Shown: positions 44,751 through 52,414 of the stretch, piece by piece
Layout: each line of letters begins with the position of its first letter
Numbering within the stretch: the first letter of the stretch is position 1
Assembly: GCF_013409745.1 (NCBI RefSeq)
Contig: NZ_JACCBH010000001.1
Coordinates: 806,001-870,000, forward strand
Direction: 5' to 3'
Origin: Microbacterium pseudoresistens
GTDB taxonomy: Bacteria > Actinomycetota > Actinomycetes > Actinomycetales > Microbacteriaceae
DNA length: 64,000 nt
Program-made: the position numbers and the translations under genes
The notes under the pieces: generated by a model
The model's input: only the letters and a program-made list of their open reading frames with translations
Told to the model about the DNA's origin: nothing
The model's database searches: none

Positions 44751-45515
44751 TCAGGAAAGACGACGGCGGTACACGAGCCCGGCGCCCGCGTACGCGGCGG
44801 CGAGGATGCCGACGAGCCACGCCATCGCCACCCAGATGTCGCCGCCCACCGGTTGACCGGCGAACAGCGCCCGGATCGTGTTCACGATCGAGGTGACCGG
44901 CTGGTGCTCGGCGAACCACGCGACCGGAGCGGGCATGGATGCCGTCGGCACGAATGCCGAGCTGACGAAGGGCAGGAAGATCAGCGGGTAGCTGAACGCG
45001 CTCGCGCCGTCGACCGTCTTGGCGGAGAGCCCGGCGATCACGGCGATCCACGTGAGGGTGAGCGTGAACAGGAGCAGGACGCCGGCGACGCCGAGCCAGG
45101 CGCCGAACGACGCCCCGGTGCGGAAACCCATCGCGAACGCGACACCGACGACGATCGCCACCGAGAGCATGTTCGCCACCGCCGAGGTGAGCACATGCGC
45201 CCACAGAATGCTCGAGCGCGCGATCGGCATCGACTGGAATCGCTCGAAGATCCCGCCCTGCATATCGAGGAACAGCCGGTAGGCGGTGTACGAGATGCCG
45301 GAGGCGATCGTGATGAGCAGGATGCCGGGGAGCATGTAGTCGATGTACGAGCCGCTGCCGCCGGTGTCGATCGCGCCGCCGAACACCCACACGAAGAGCA
45401 TGAGCAGGGCGATCGGTGTGATCGCGGTGGTGATGATCGTGTCGGGGCTGCGCAGGATGTGACGCAGTGATCGCCCGGTGAGGACGCGCGTGTCGCTGAG
45501 AACGTGACTGGTCAT
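44751..45515 (-). CDS. ABC-2 type export permease (DrrB-like)
   Basis: This 254-residue protein has six membrane helices and the ABC-2 signature region (GGIFERFQSMPIARSSILWA, and later FLPFVSSAFVPTASMPAPV). It resembles DrrB-type drug exporters. It overlaps its ATPase by ATGA. It would form a homodimeric exporter pore; the cargo is unknown, but the PadR regulator upstream points to a toxic or drug-like molecule. Confidence 0.9.
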   Translation of the reverse strand: MTSHVLSDTRVLTGRSLRHILRSPDTIITTAITPIALLMLFVWVFGGAIDTGGSGSYIDYMLPGILLITIASGISYTAYRLFLDMQGGIFERFQSMPIARSSILWAHVLTSAVANMLSVAIVVGVAFAMGFRTGASFGAWLGVAGVLLLFTLTLTWIAVIAGLSAKTVDGASAFSYPLIFLPFVSSAFVPTASMPAPVAWFAEHQPVTSIVNTIRALFAGQPVGGDIWVAMAWLVGILAAAYAGAGLVYRRRLS

Positions 45516-46291
45516 GCGGAATCCTTTCGTGCTGTCGGGCCGACGAGGGCGAGGAAGACATCCTCCAGACTCGGCTGCTTCTCGACGTACTCGACTTCGG
45601 CGGCGGGCAGCAGCTTCTTGAGCTCGGCCAGCGTGCCGTTCTGGATGATCGTGCCCTCGTGGAGGATCGCGATCCGATCCGCGAGCTGCTCGGCCTCGTC
45701 GAGGTGCTGCGTGGTCAGCAGCACGGTCGTGCCGGCATCCGCCAGCTGCCTGACCGTCTGCCAGACCTCGATGCGCGACTGCGGGTCCAGACCCGTGGTC
45801 GGCTCGTCGAGGAAGACGACCGGAGGGTCTCCGACCAGGCTCATCGCGATATCGAGCCGGCGGCGCATGCCGCCGGAGTAGGTGCCGGCACGGCGTCCAC
45901 CGGCATCCGTCAGCGAGAAGCGCGCGAGCAGGTCGTCGGCGATCGCGGCGGGGTCGGGAAGGTGACGCAGCCGGGCCACGAGCACGAGGTTCTCCCGGCC
46001 GGTGAGCACCTCGTCCACGGCGGCGAACTGACCCGTGAGGCTGATCGACCGCCGTACGTCGCCGGGTGCGGTCGCGACGTCGAACCCGCTCACCACGGCC
46101 GTGCCGGCGTCGGCCTTCAGCAGCGTGGAGAGGATGCGCACGAGCGTGGTCTTTCCGGCACCGTTGGAGCCGAGCAGGGCGAAGATGCTTCCCGCCTGCA
46201 CGTCCAGGTCGACGCCGCGCAGCACGTCGAGGTCGCCGAACGACTTCTCGATCCCACGCACGTGGATGGCGGATGCAGAGGCCACGGTCAT
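45512..46291 (-). CDS. ABC exporter ATPase (DrrA-like)
   Basis: This 259-residue ATPase has Walker A GSNGAGKTT, signature YSGGMRRRLDIA, Walker B VVFLDEPTTGLD and the H-loop TTQHLDEAEQLADRI. The C-terminal tail contains PSLEDVFLAL, typical of DrrA/DAAC exporters. It overlaps the DUF1048 gene and the permease by ATGA each. Confidence 0.93.
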   Translation of the reverse strand: MTVASASAIHVRGIEKSFGDLDVLRGVDLDVQAGSIFALLGSNGAGKTTLVRILSTLLKADAGTAVVSGFDVATAPGDVRRSISLTGQFAAVDEVLTGRENLVLVARLRHLPDPAAIADDLLARFSLTDAGGRRAGTYSGGMRRRLDIAMSLVGDPPVVFLDEPTTGLDPQSRIEVWQTVRQLADAGTTVLLTTQHLDEAEQLADRIAILHEGTIIQNGTLAELKKLLPAAEVEYVEKQPSLEDVFLALVGPTARKDSA

Positions 46292-46668
46292 GAGCCCGCA
46301 TCCTTGTCGCTCTCGTCGGCGGCCGCGTCGAACGCCTTGCGCAGGCGTGCGCGCTCCTTGTCGATCCATTCCGTGCCGCGGTACGACTTCGCGAACGTCT
46401 CGGTGAAGTCCACCGGGTCGTCGCCGACGATGTCGTGCACGGGCGTGCCGTCGATCGCCGCGCGCTCCCAGAGGTCGGTGAGGTCGGTGAGCATCGTGAT
46501 GAGGGTCTCGCCGTCGGTGATGCCGCCGTAGTACAGGAAGTACCGGTGCATCGCCTTGGCCACGGAGGCGTAGGGCTCAGGAAGGGCGTCGATGCGTGCC
46601 TTGTCCGTGCGGTACTGCTTCTTCTGCTCGAGCGATCCGGTGAGCGCTTCGATCCATTTCAGTGCCAT
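46288..46668 (-). CDS. DUF1048 family protein
   Basis: This 126-residue helical cytoplasmic protein (LTGSLEQKKQYRTDKARIDALP, AMHRYFLYYGGITDGET) belongs to DUF1048. The family is nearly always found between a PadR regulator and a DrrAB-type ABC exporter, and probably helps regulation or assembly. It overlaps the ATPase start by ATGA and follows padR by two bases. Confidence 0.88.
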   Translation of the reverse strand: MALKWIEALTGSLEQKKQYRTDKARIDALPEPYASVAKAMHRYFLYYGGITDGETLITMLTDLTDLWERAAIDGTPVHDIVGDDPVDFTETFAKSYRGTEWIDKERARLRKAFDAAADESDKDAGS

Positions 46669-46670
46669 GA

Positions 46671-47018
46671 TCAGTGTCTTTCGTCGTCGGAGTTGTCGGT
46701 GGTGCGGAGGCGTTCGATGCGGTCGGCGAGGACGCGCCAGGTGGCCCAGAACTCGGCCAGTTGCGCCCTCCCCTGCGGGTTGAGGGAGAACACCTTGCGT
46801 GGCGGCCCCTTCTCGGACGGGACCTTCTCGACATCGACGAGACCGCGCTGCTCGATGCGCACGAGCAGCGCGTACACGGTGCCCTCCGCGGTGTCGGAGA
46901 AGCCTTCTTCGCGCAGCCGGGCCGTGATCTCGTATCCGTACGCCGGCTTGTCGGCGAGGATCGCGAGCACGATGCCCTCGAGCGTGCCCTTGAGCATCTC
47001 CGTCATCTGGTTCGCCAC
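46671..47018 (-). CDS. PadR-family transcriptional repressor
   Basis: This 115-residue winged-helix protein has the PadR core (LKGTLEGIVLAILADKPAYG, then EGFSDTAEGTVYALLVRIEQRG). It starts at GTG with AGGAGG upstream. It is the first gene of the exporter operon and likely represses its own promoter at 47031-47091, with the exported compound as inducer. Confidence 0.92.
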   Translation of the reverse strand: MANQMTEMLKGTLEGIVLAILADKPAYGYEITARLREEGFSDTAEGTVYALLVRIEQRGLVDVEKVPSEKGPPRKVFSLNPQGRAQLAEFWATWRVLADRIERLRTTDNSDDERH

Positions 47019-47030
47019 GCGACGCCTCCT

Positions 47031-47091
47031 ACTCAGTGTTGCTGACTACCAGTACAAAGTAGCACTGAGTACCGCTATTGAGCAACACTGA
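47031..47091 (-). promoter_or_regulatory. PadR promoter with inverted-repeat operator
   Basis: On the minus strand TTGCTC (47080-47085) and TACTTT (47056-47061) are spaced by 18 bp. Inverted copies CAGTGTTGCT and AGCAACACTG flank them, with a partial copy TAGCACTGAGTACC between. Binding there would block the promoter. Confidence 0.55.
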
Positions 47092-47093
47092 CT

Positions 47094-47177
47094 ACCGAGA
47101 TCAGCCTGCGCCTCACCGCGCTCGGCGGCAGCGATCCCAACGCGATGGCCGCGGATCGACACCGCCGCGCGTCATGA
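47094..47177 (+). pseudogene. VapB antitoxin C-terminal remnant
   Basis: Twenty-seven codons (TEISLRLTALGGSDPNAMAA, ending RHRRAS) match the C-terminal tail of VapB antitoxins, which often read ARRLAALGGTDPD. The N-terminal DNA-binding part is absent; PadR promoter DNA lies there instead. It ends in TGA overlapping the ATG of the VapC remnant, as in intact vapBC operons. Confidence 0.5.
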
Positions 47178-47317
47178 CGCGCATCCTCGTCGACACGTCC
47201 ATCTGGATCGATCACCTGCTCGCCAGCCCCCTGATCAGGGGCGACGTGCGCCTGTGGACCCGCGACCGGCGCCGCGCCGAGGCCGCTGCGCGCCTCGGCA
47301 TCGACGCCCCGCCCTGA
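47174..47317 (+). pseudogene. VapC (PIN-domain) toxin remnant with internal deletion
   Basis: The 47-residue frame begins MTRILVDTSIWIDHL, the start of a PIN ribonuclease including its first acidic residue. It then jumps to GDVRLWTRDRRRAEAAARLG, the normal C-terminal end. About 70 central residues with the remaining catalytic acids are missing. It should be inactive. Confidence 0.65.
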
Positions 47318-47399
47318 TCGACCAGAACCTCCTTCTCACCACGACCCGTGATCGGGAGAGAGTCGCCTGCGGCATCCTGGGTCGAAGGAGGCGGGTCGC

Positions 47400-48218
47400 A
47401 TGGCAAGACGCATCAGGGTCACGAGCAGTCGACGGGGCGGCGTGATCCGCGAGGAGCGCACGGCGCCGTTCTGGCTCGAGCACCTCATCGGCCTGATCTT
47501 CGGCGGCCTCGCCGTGATCGTGATCGGCATCGTCGTGCTCGTGCTCACCGACTGGGGTCGCGTGGCCCTGACCTGGATCGGGTTCGGTTTCGGCGTCATT
47601 CTGACGGTGGTGCTGTTCATCGCTCCCGTCCGAAGCATCCGGGCAGGAGAGCGCACGGCCGTCTGGATGGGCGAGGTGCTCTGCGCGATCGGCTGGGGAT
47701 GCATGACCATCTCGCTGGCGGCCGGCCTGCCGCTGCTCTTCTGGATCGGGCCGCAGAACCTCCCCGAATGGGCCATGGTCATCCCCGGCGCTGGGACGGC
47801 GCTTTTCACGGGCGTCGCCGTACTCGGGATGTGGTTGATGACTCGCGGGCCGCTCCCACCCCTCGACCGCACGCCCCGCACCGCCACGGTCCTTTACAAC
47901 ACCGTGGATGCCGAAGGCGGGCAGGACATCACGGTGCGGTACCACGGCGCCGACGGCTCGCAGCACGAGGCGGAGCTCGCGGACCTCATCGACGACAGCT
48001 GGCTGGATCGCTTCGCCGAGGGGACGACGTGGCAGATCTACGCCTTCGAGGATGCGGCGCTGGCCGACGCCGTGGTGTTCCTGACCGAGGAGCACGACGA
48101 GGTGTGGCGCGACGGCTACAAGCTCAACGGCGTGCGGCTCGGCGGCGAAGGCGGGCCGCTGCCTCCGGGGCCCGGGTCACCGTTCCTGCGCGAGGGCGGG
48201 AAGTTCACGTTCGAGTGA
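47400..48218 (+). CDS. Predicted four-helix membrane protein with soluble C-terminal domain
   Basis: This 272-residue protein has membrane helices near residues 28-50, 56-77, 90-112 and 122-147. A cytoplasmic or external domain (TATVLYNTVDAEGGQDITV, then ADAVVFLTEEHDEVWRDGY) follows. No family is recognised. The glycine/proline-rich end precedes a short C-terminal strand GGKFTFE. It stands alone between two patches of decayed genes. Confidence 0.65.
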   Translation: MARRIRVTSSRRGGVIREERTAPFWLEHLIGLIFGGLAVIVIGIVVLVLTDWGRVALTWIGFGFGVILTVVLFIAPVRSIRAGERTAVWMGEVLCAIGWGCMTISLAAGLPLLFWIGPQNLPEWAMVIPGAGTALFTGVAVLGMWLMTRGPLPPLDRTPRTATVLYNTVDAEGGQDITVRYHGADGSQHEAELADLIDDSWLDRFAEGTTWQIYAFEDAALADAVVFLTEEHDEVWRDGYKLNGVRLGGEGGPLPPGPGSPFLREGGKFTFE

Positions 48219-48222
48219 CGCG

Positions 48223-48312
48223 TCAGCGCTTGCCGGCGATCTGGCGGCCGACGAGGTCGCGCATGATCTCGTTCGTGCCGCCGTAGATGCGGTGGCCGGG
48301 GACATTGTGTGC
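48223..48312 (-). pseudogene. Acyl-CoA dehydrogenase C-terminal remnant
   Basis: Twenty-nine codons read AHNVPGHRIYGGTNEIMRDL, then VGRQIAGKR and a stop, the exact style of an acyl-CoA dehydrogenase C-terminus. The rest of the gene is missing; a PadR-like fragment abuts it. Confidence 0.7.
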
Positions 48313-48412
48313 GAAGACCTTGCGCGGCGACCCTTCTCAGACGGCACCTTCTCGATGTCGACGACCTCCTTCCGCTCCACGCGGACAAGCAAGACAACCA
48401 TCGAGCCGCTCG
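48313..48412 (-). pseudogene. PadR-like gene fragment, frameshifted
   Basis: The stretch encodes VLLVRVERKEVVDIEKVPSE, very close to the middle of the PadR repressor at 46671 (LLVRIEQRGLVDVEKVPSEK). It also aligns at DNA level with about 46793-46880. One base is lost relative to that copy after the PSEKG codons, and the neighbouring sequence belongs to another gene family. It is a decayed duplicate. Confidence 0.6.
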
Positions 48413-48434
48413 ATAGAACCAGAGGTTTCAAGAG

Positions 48435-49178
48435 TCAAGAGCGCAAGAGGCCACCGTCGACCCAGAGGTTCTGGGCGGTGAGGAAGGCCGCGTCGTCGGA
48501 CGCCAGGAAGGCGACGGCGCCCGCCAGGTCCTCCGGCTCCTCTGCGCGCTTGATGGCCTGAAGCTGCGGGACGATGTCGTAGAGATGCGCCGGCGAGGTG
48601 CCGGTCGGCGTCTTCACGAGGCTCGGGCCGATCGAGTTCACCGTGATGCCCTCGGCCGCGAGTTCGGTGGCGGCTCCCCGCGTCAGGCCGATGACAGCCA
48701 TCTTGCTCGCGATGTAGGGGACGAGATCGGGGATCACGAGTCCCACCGAGCTCGATGAAATGTTGATCACTCGACCCCACCGTCGTTCGCGCATCGCTGG
48801 CGTGAACGCCTGCATCGTGTGCAGCATCGACTCCACGTTTACGGCGAACACCTGACGCCACACCTCAAGGGTGATCTCGTCCCACGGGATCGGCGGATAG
48901 ATCCCGGCGTTGTTCACGAGGATGTCAGGCGAACCGACGGAGTCGGCCACCGCGTCGACCACGGAGGAAACAGCTGCCGGATCGGTGAGATCGACGCGAT
49001 GCGCGCTGGCCCGTCCCCCGGCCTCGACGATGAGATCGACCGTCTCCTCGGCATCCGAGATGTCCAGGATCGCGACGCGGGCTCCCTCGCTCGCGAGCTT
49101 CTGGGCGAGCACCTGTCCGATGCCCACGGCTCCGCCCGTCACGACGGCGGTTCGTCCGGAGAGTCGTGCTGAGGTCAT
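48435..49178 (-). CDS. Short-chain dehydrogenase/reductase (SDR)
   Basis: This 247-residue classical SDR has VVTGGAVGIGQVLAQKL (NAD-binding TGxxxGIG), NNAGIYPP, INISSSSVG and the catalytic YIASK. It ends ASDDAAFLTAQNLWVDGG. It is the second gene of the isomerase-SDR operon, overlapping the isomerase by ATGA. Such enzymes oxidise a sugar, a polyol or a cis-diol; the pairing with a sugar-phosphate-isomerase-like enzyme favours a polyol or sugar. Confidence 0.9.
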   Translation of the reverse strand: MTSARLSGRTAVVTGGAVGIGQVLAQKLASEGARVAILDISDAEETVDLIVEAGGRASAHRVDLTDPAAVSSVVDAVADSVGSPDILVNNAGIYPPIPWDEITLEVWRQVFAVNVESMLHTMQAFTPAMRERRWGRVINISSSSVGLVIPDLVPYIASKMAVIGLTRGAATELAAEGITVNSIGPSLVKTPTGTSPAHLYDIVPQLQAIKRAEEPEDLAGAVAFLASDDAAFLTAQNLWVDGGLLRS

Positions 49179-50056
49179 GACATTCCCTTTCCCGTTGTGG
49201 CCCGTGTAATCGCATGCGTTTCGTCGCCTGGAACCGGGCTCAATCCGGCCCAATCTCTGAACGCCGCCAGGTCGGCGGCGGTGCCCCGCCTGCTCGGCGC
49301 GAACTCGAGGCCCACCGGGCCGGTGTAGCCGAGCTCCTCGAGCAGCAGTAGAAGGTCGGCGAGCGGCTCGCCTCCGGATCCGGGCACACCACGACCAGGC
49401 CGATCGGCGATCTGCGCATAGCGGATGAACGAGGCATGCCGGCGAAGGGACGCTGAGATATCCGGCTCCGTCTCGATCAGATGGAACAGGTCGGCCAGTA
49501 CGCCGAGGTTCGAGACGCCCGAGACCTCCCGCACGCGTTCGATGAACTCTGCCGCCTGGCCCAAGGAACGGATGCCGTAGCCGGGCACGCCGCTCATCGG
49601 CTCGATGACGATCTCTCCGGCGGCATCCGCAACCACGCCGGCCGCCCACGAGTACTGGCGGACGGCGGTCTCCGCAGCACTCGCGTCATCCGAATCAACC
49701 ACCCCGTAGAGTCCGACGAACGTTCGACAGCCAGTGCGCTCTCCCAGCGTGAGCGCGGCGTCGACGTTGCGACGCAGACGATCCCCCCGTGCCGCCGAAG
49801 CGAAGATGCCGCGGTCGCCGTTCGCGAGATCGCCGTGATCCAAGCCGAGGGAGGTCAGCGTGACACCGGCGTCGTCCAGGGCGACCGCGAAGTCGTCGAC
49901 CTGACGCGCCGAGGGAGCGGGGGAGTCGAAGGGCCACCAGAACTCGACAGCGTCGAAGCCGGCTGCGCGCGCGGCCGCCGGGCGACTCAGCATCGGCAGC
50001 TCCGGGAACAGGATCGAGCAGTTCACCGAGAAAGCCGCAGCGAATCTCGATCGCAT
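49175..50056 (-). CDS. Sugar phosphate isomerase/epimerase-like TIM-barrel (hydroxypyruvate isomerase type)
   Basis: This 293-residue xylose-isomerase-like TIM barrel contains AFSVNCSILFPELPML at the start, AAGFDAVEFWWPF, metal-binding EIVIEPMSGVPGYG (Glu), LGVLADLFHLIETE (Asp/His), and a final VGLEFAPSR. It resembles hydroxypyruvate isomerase/OtnI. The start is the ATG at 50056 after GAAGGGGG. It is divergent from the ABC importer, with a palindrome between them. Confidence 0.85.
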   Translation of the reverse strand: MRSRFAAAFSVNCSILFPELPMLSRPAAARAAGFDAVEFWWPFDSPAPSARQVDDFAVALDDAGVTLTSLGLDHGDLANGDRGIFASAARGDRLRRNVDAALTLGERTGCRTFVGLYGVVDSDDASAAETAVRQYSWAAGVVADAAGEIVIEPMSGVPGYGIRSLGQAAEFIERVREVSGVSNLGVLADLFHLIETEPDISASLRRHASFIRYAQIADRPGRGVPGSGGEPLADLLLLLEELGYTGPVGLEFAPSRRGTAADLAAFRDWAGLSPVPGDETHAITRATTGKGMS

Positions 50057-50138
50057 CGTCGAGCCCCCTTCATCGTCGAACGGCGACGTGTTGTCGTCCA
50101 GGCCATTCAATACATAGTGCATACAGGTTGACACTTGT

Positions 50139-50157
50139 TGTTCCGATCATCGGAACA
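50139..50157. promoter_or_regulatory. Palindromic operator in the divergent isomerase/importer promoter region
   Basis: TGTTCCGAT-C-ATCGGAACA is a perfect 9+1+9 palindrome six bp downstream of a consensus TTGACA (50128-50133). A near-identical site occurs at 56001-56019. The shape resembles IclR-family sites such as those of PcaU/PcaR. It should control the divergent operons. Confidence 0.7.
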
Positions 50158-50234
50158 CTGGCTAGACAGACGTGATTTCTGGATGCATTCTTTCTCGTAC
50201 GACGTATCGCCGTCGCATTCGAGGAGGAATGTCC

Positions 50235-51263
50235 GTGACCGTCACGCCCACCCAGCAGGACCTGACCACGACCGTCCCCGAGGCAGCCGGCGTCACGAAG
50301 CGAAGCCGCAGGGTCCTCGCGGAGGAGGGAGGCGTTCTGGGCGCGCTGGTCGTGCTTGTCGTCGTCATCTCGGCGCTGCATCCCGATTTCCTGCAGTTCC
50401 ACTCGATGACCTCCGTGCTGCGCGACTCGGCGTTCGTCGGCCTGATGGCGTTCGGCATGGTGTACCTGCTGTCGATGCAGGAGCTCGATCTGTCGGTGGG
50501 CAGCGTGTTCGGATTGAGCGCCGTGATCTGTGCGATGTTCATCAGGGCGGGCGTGGACCCGTGGCTGTCGGGACTGCTCACGCTGGTCCTCGCAGCGGCC
50601 TTCGGCGCCCTCAACGCCGGCATCGCCAACCTCTTCCGACTACCGGGCATCATCGTCACGCTGGGCACCCTGTCGGTGTTCCGGGGGCTCGACCTCGTGA
50701 TCAGCGGCGGCGGACCGATCACGATCTCGGCGCACGGCTCGTTCTTCGACGTGCTGGGGCGCAGCGTCCTGGGCATCCCCACCTCGGTCCTGGTGCTGGT
50801 CGCGGCCGGCGTACTGCTGCACGTGATCTACCGCTGGACCCGCTTCGGAGTGCTCGTGCGGGCGATCGGCAGCAACGGCCGCGCCGCCGAGTACGCAGGC
50901 ATACCGGTGCGTCGCGTGCGCATGCAGGCGTTCATGCTCACGGCCGGCCTCGCCGGGCTCGCGGGAGTGCTCAGCGTCGCGTTCTTCGGCAGCGCCGACC
51001 CGTCCCTGGGCACCGGACAGGAGATCGTGGTGATCGCCGCGGCCATCATCGGCGGCACCGCCCTGTCCGGCGGCTCCGGAACCGTGATTGGGGCCCTCCT
51101 GGGCTCGGTGCTCATCACCGTCATCAACGCGGGGCTCGTCTACTTCGGCGTCAGCGCCAACTGGGGAACTCTCGTCACCGGCGTCGTCATCATCGGCGCC
51201 GTCGCTCTGGACAGCTCTCTGCGCAATCGCCTGTTCCGCCTCATCCGTCCCCGTCGTACCTGA
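50235..51263 (+). CDS. ABC transporter permease, ribose/sugar type (RbsC-like)
   Basis: This 342-residue permease has eight to ten helices, the BPD_transp_2 signature ISALHPDFLQFHSM and the family core ELDLSVGSVFGLSAV. GGTALSGGSGTVIGALLG is the ATPase-coupling loop. GTG 50235 is seven bases after AGGAGG; ATG 50229, with only one base spacing, is the alternative. It is first in the importer operon, an unusual order, and is the only permease, so it should act as a homodimer. Confidence 0.9.
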   Translation: MTVTPTQQDLTTTVPEAAGVTKRSRRVLAEEGGVLGALVVLVVVISALHPDFLQFHSMTSVLRDSAFVGLMAFGMVYLLSMQELDLSVGSVFGLSAVICAMFIRAGVDPWLSGLLTLVLAAAFGALNAGIANLFRLPGIIVTLGTLSVFRGLDLVISGGGPITISAHGSFFDVLGRSVLGIPTSVLVLVAAGVLLHVIYRWTRFGVLVRAIGSNGRAAEYAGIPVRRVRMQAFMLTAGLAGLAGVLSVAFFGSADPSLGTGQEIVVIAAAIIGGTALSGGSGTVIGALLGSVLITVINAGLVYFGVSANWGTLVTGVVIIGAVALDSSLRNRLFRLIRPRRT

Positions 51264-51321
51264 ACACCGCCGCCCGAACGGCGTCCATCACCCGAAGCAC
51301 CGCCCTTCAAAGGAGAAGACC

Positions 51322-52401
51322 ATGAGAACGCACCATCGCATGATCGCCCTGGCCGTCACCGGCGTCGTCGCCCTCGGCCTCACGGCCTGCGCCGGCGGCG
51401 AGGCCGACGCAGGCGACGACAACGTGTCCATCACGCTCGTCCAGGGCACCACCGCTCTGCCCTTCGCTCAGACCACCGCCGCGGGCGCCAAGGCGGCGAT
51501 CGCCGAGGTGGGGGGAGTCCACCTCGAGGTCGCCGGCCCCGCCAACATCGATCCGGCCACGGAGGTGAAGATCTTCCAGCAGGTCGTCTCCACGCGCCCA
51601 GACGGCATCCTGCTCCAGGAGCTCCCGCCGGACCTCTTCACCCGTCCGGTGCAGGACGCGGAGGACGCCGGCATCACCGTCCTCCCGTACACGATCGCTC
51701 CCGCCTCCGATTCAAGCTCGACGATCTTCGTCGGCGACAACGGCTTCGACATCGGACGCATGGGCGCGGATGCCGTCGCAGACGCCCTCATCGCGCAGCA
51801 CGGCTCGGAGGACATCACGGGCAAGATCCCGACGGGCATCTGCGTTCCCGGCCTCTCGGTGCTCACGTCCCGCATCGACGGCTTCCGCGAGCGCATGGCG
51901 GAGCGCCTTCCCGGCGTCGAGGTGCTGGAGCCCTTCGACAGCAAGTCCGATCCCGCTCAGAACTTCACCGTGTGGCAGCAGGCGGTATCCGCCAACGCCG
52001 ACGCGGTGGCGATGATGACCCCGTGCGAAGCCGACGTGCAGAATCTCATCAAGATCAAGCAGGACTCCGACGCCACCTGGCAGCTGGCCGGCTTCGACAT
52101 CAACGACATCAGCCTCCAGGGCCTGCGCGATGGAGTCATCGTCGGACTGTTCCCGCAGTCGTCGTACCTCCACGGATACGTCTCGGCACGCCTGCTCGCG
52201 GAGTCGCTGAAGAACGGCACCGATCTGCCGAAGGGCTGGGTCGCCATCGAGGTGATCCCCGTGACCGCCGAGAACGTCGAGGAGATCGCGGAGCGCGAGT
52301 CGTCGCCCGAAGCGCAGGCGGCGTACTGGAAGCCGTACATCGACGAGATCTTCGCGGCCGACACCGTCGCCACCCGGCCGCTCGCCGACGCGAACAAGTA
52401 G
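51322..52401 (+). CDS. Sugar-type ABC transporter substrate-binding lipoprotein (Peripla_BP_4)
   Basis: This 359-residue protein has a signal peptide with lipobox LTAC (20-23), then a periplasmic-binding fold. It contains VSTRPDGILLQELPPDLFTRP, TIFVGDNGFDIGRMGADAV and FDINDISLQGLRDGVIVG. Related proteins bind ribose, autoinducer-2, rhamnose, polyols and sometimes aromatic or cyclic alcohols. AAAGGAGAAGACC precedes the ATG. Confidence 0.92.
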   Translation: MRTHHRMIALAVTGVVALGLTACAGGEADAGDDNVSITLVQGTTALPFAQTTAAGAKAAIAEVGGVHLEVAGPANIDPATEVKIFQQVVSTRPDGILLQELPPDLFTRPVQDAEDAGITVLPYTIAPASDSSSTIFVGDNGFDIGRMGADAVADALIAQHGSEDITGKIPTGICVPGLSVLTSRIDGFRERMAERLPGVEVLEPFDSKSDPAQNFTVWQQAVSANADAVAMMTPCEADVQNLIKIKQDSDATWQLAGFDINDISLQGLRDGVIVGLFPQSSYLHGYVSARLLAESLKNGTDLPKGWVAIEVIPVTAENVEEIAERESSPEAQAAYWKPYIDEIFAADTVATRPLADANK

Positions 52402-52414
52402 GAACCGGATCCGC

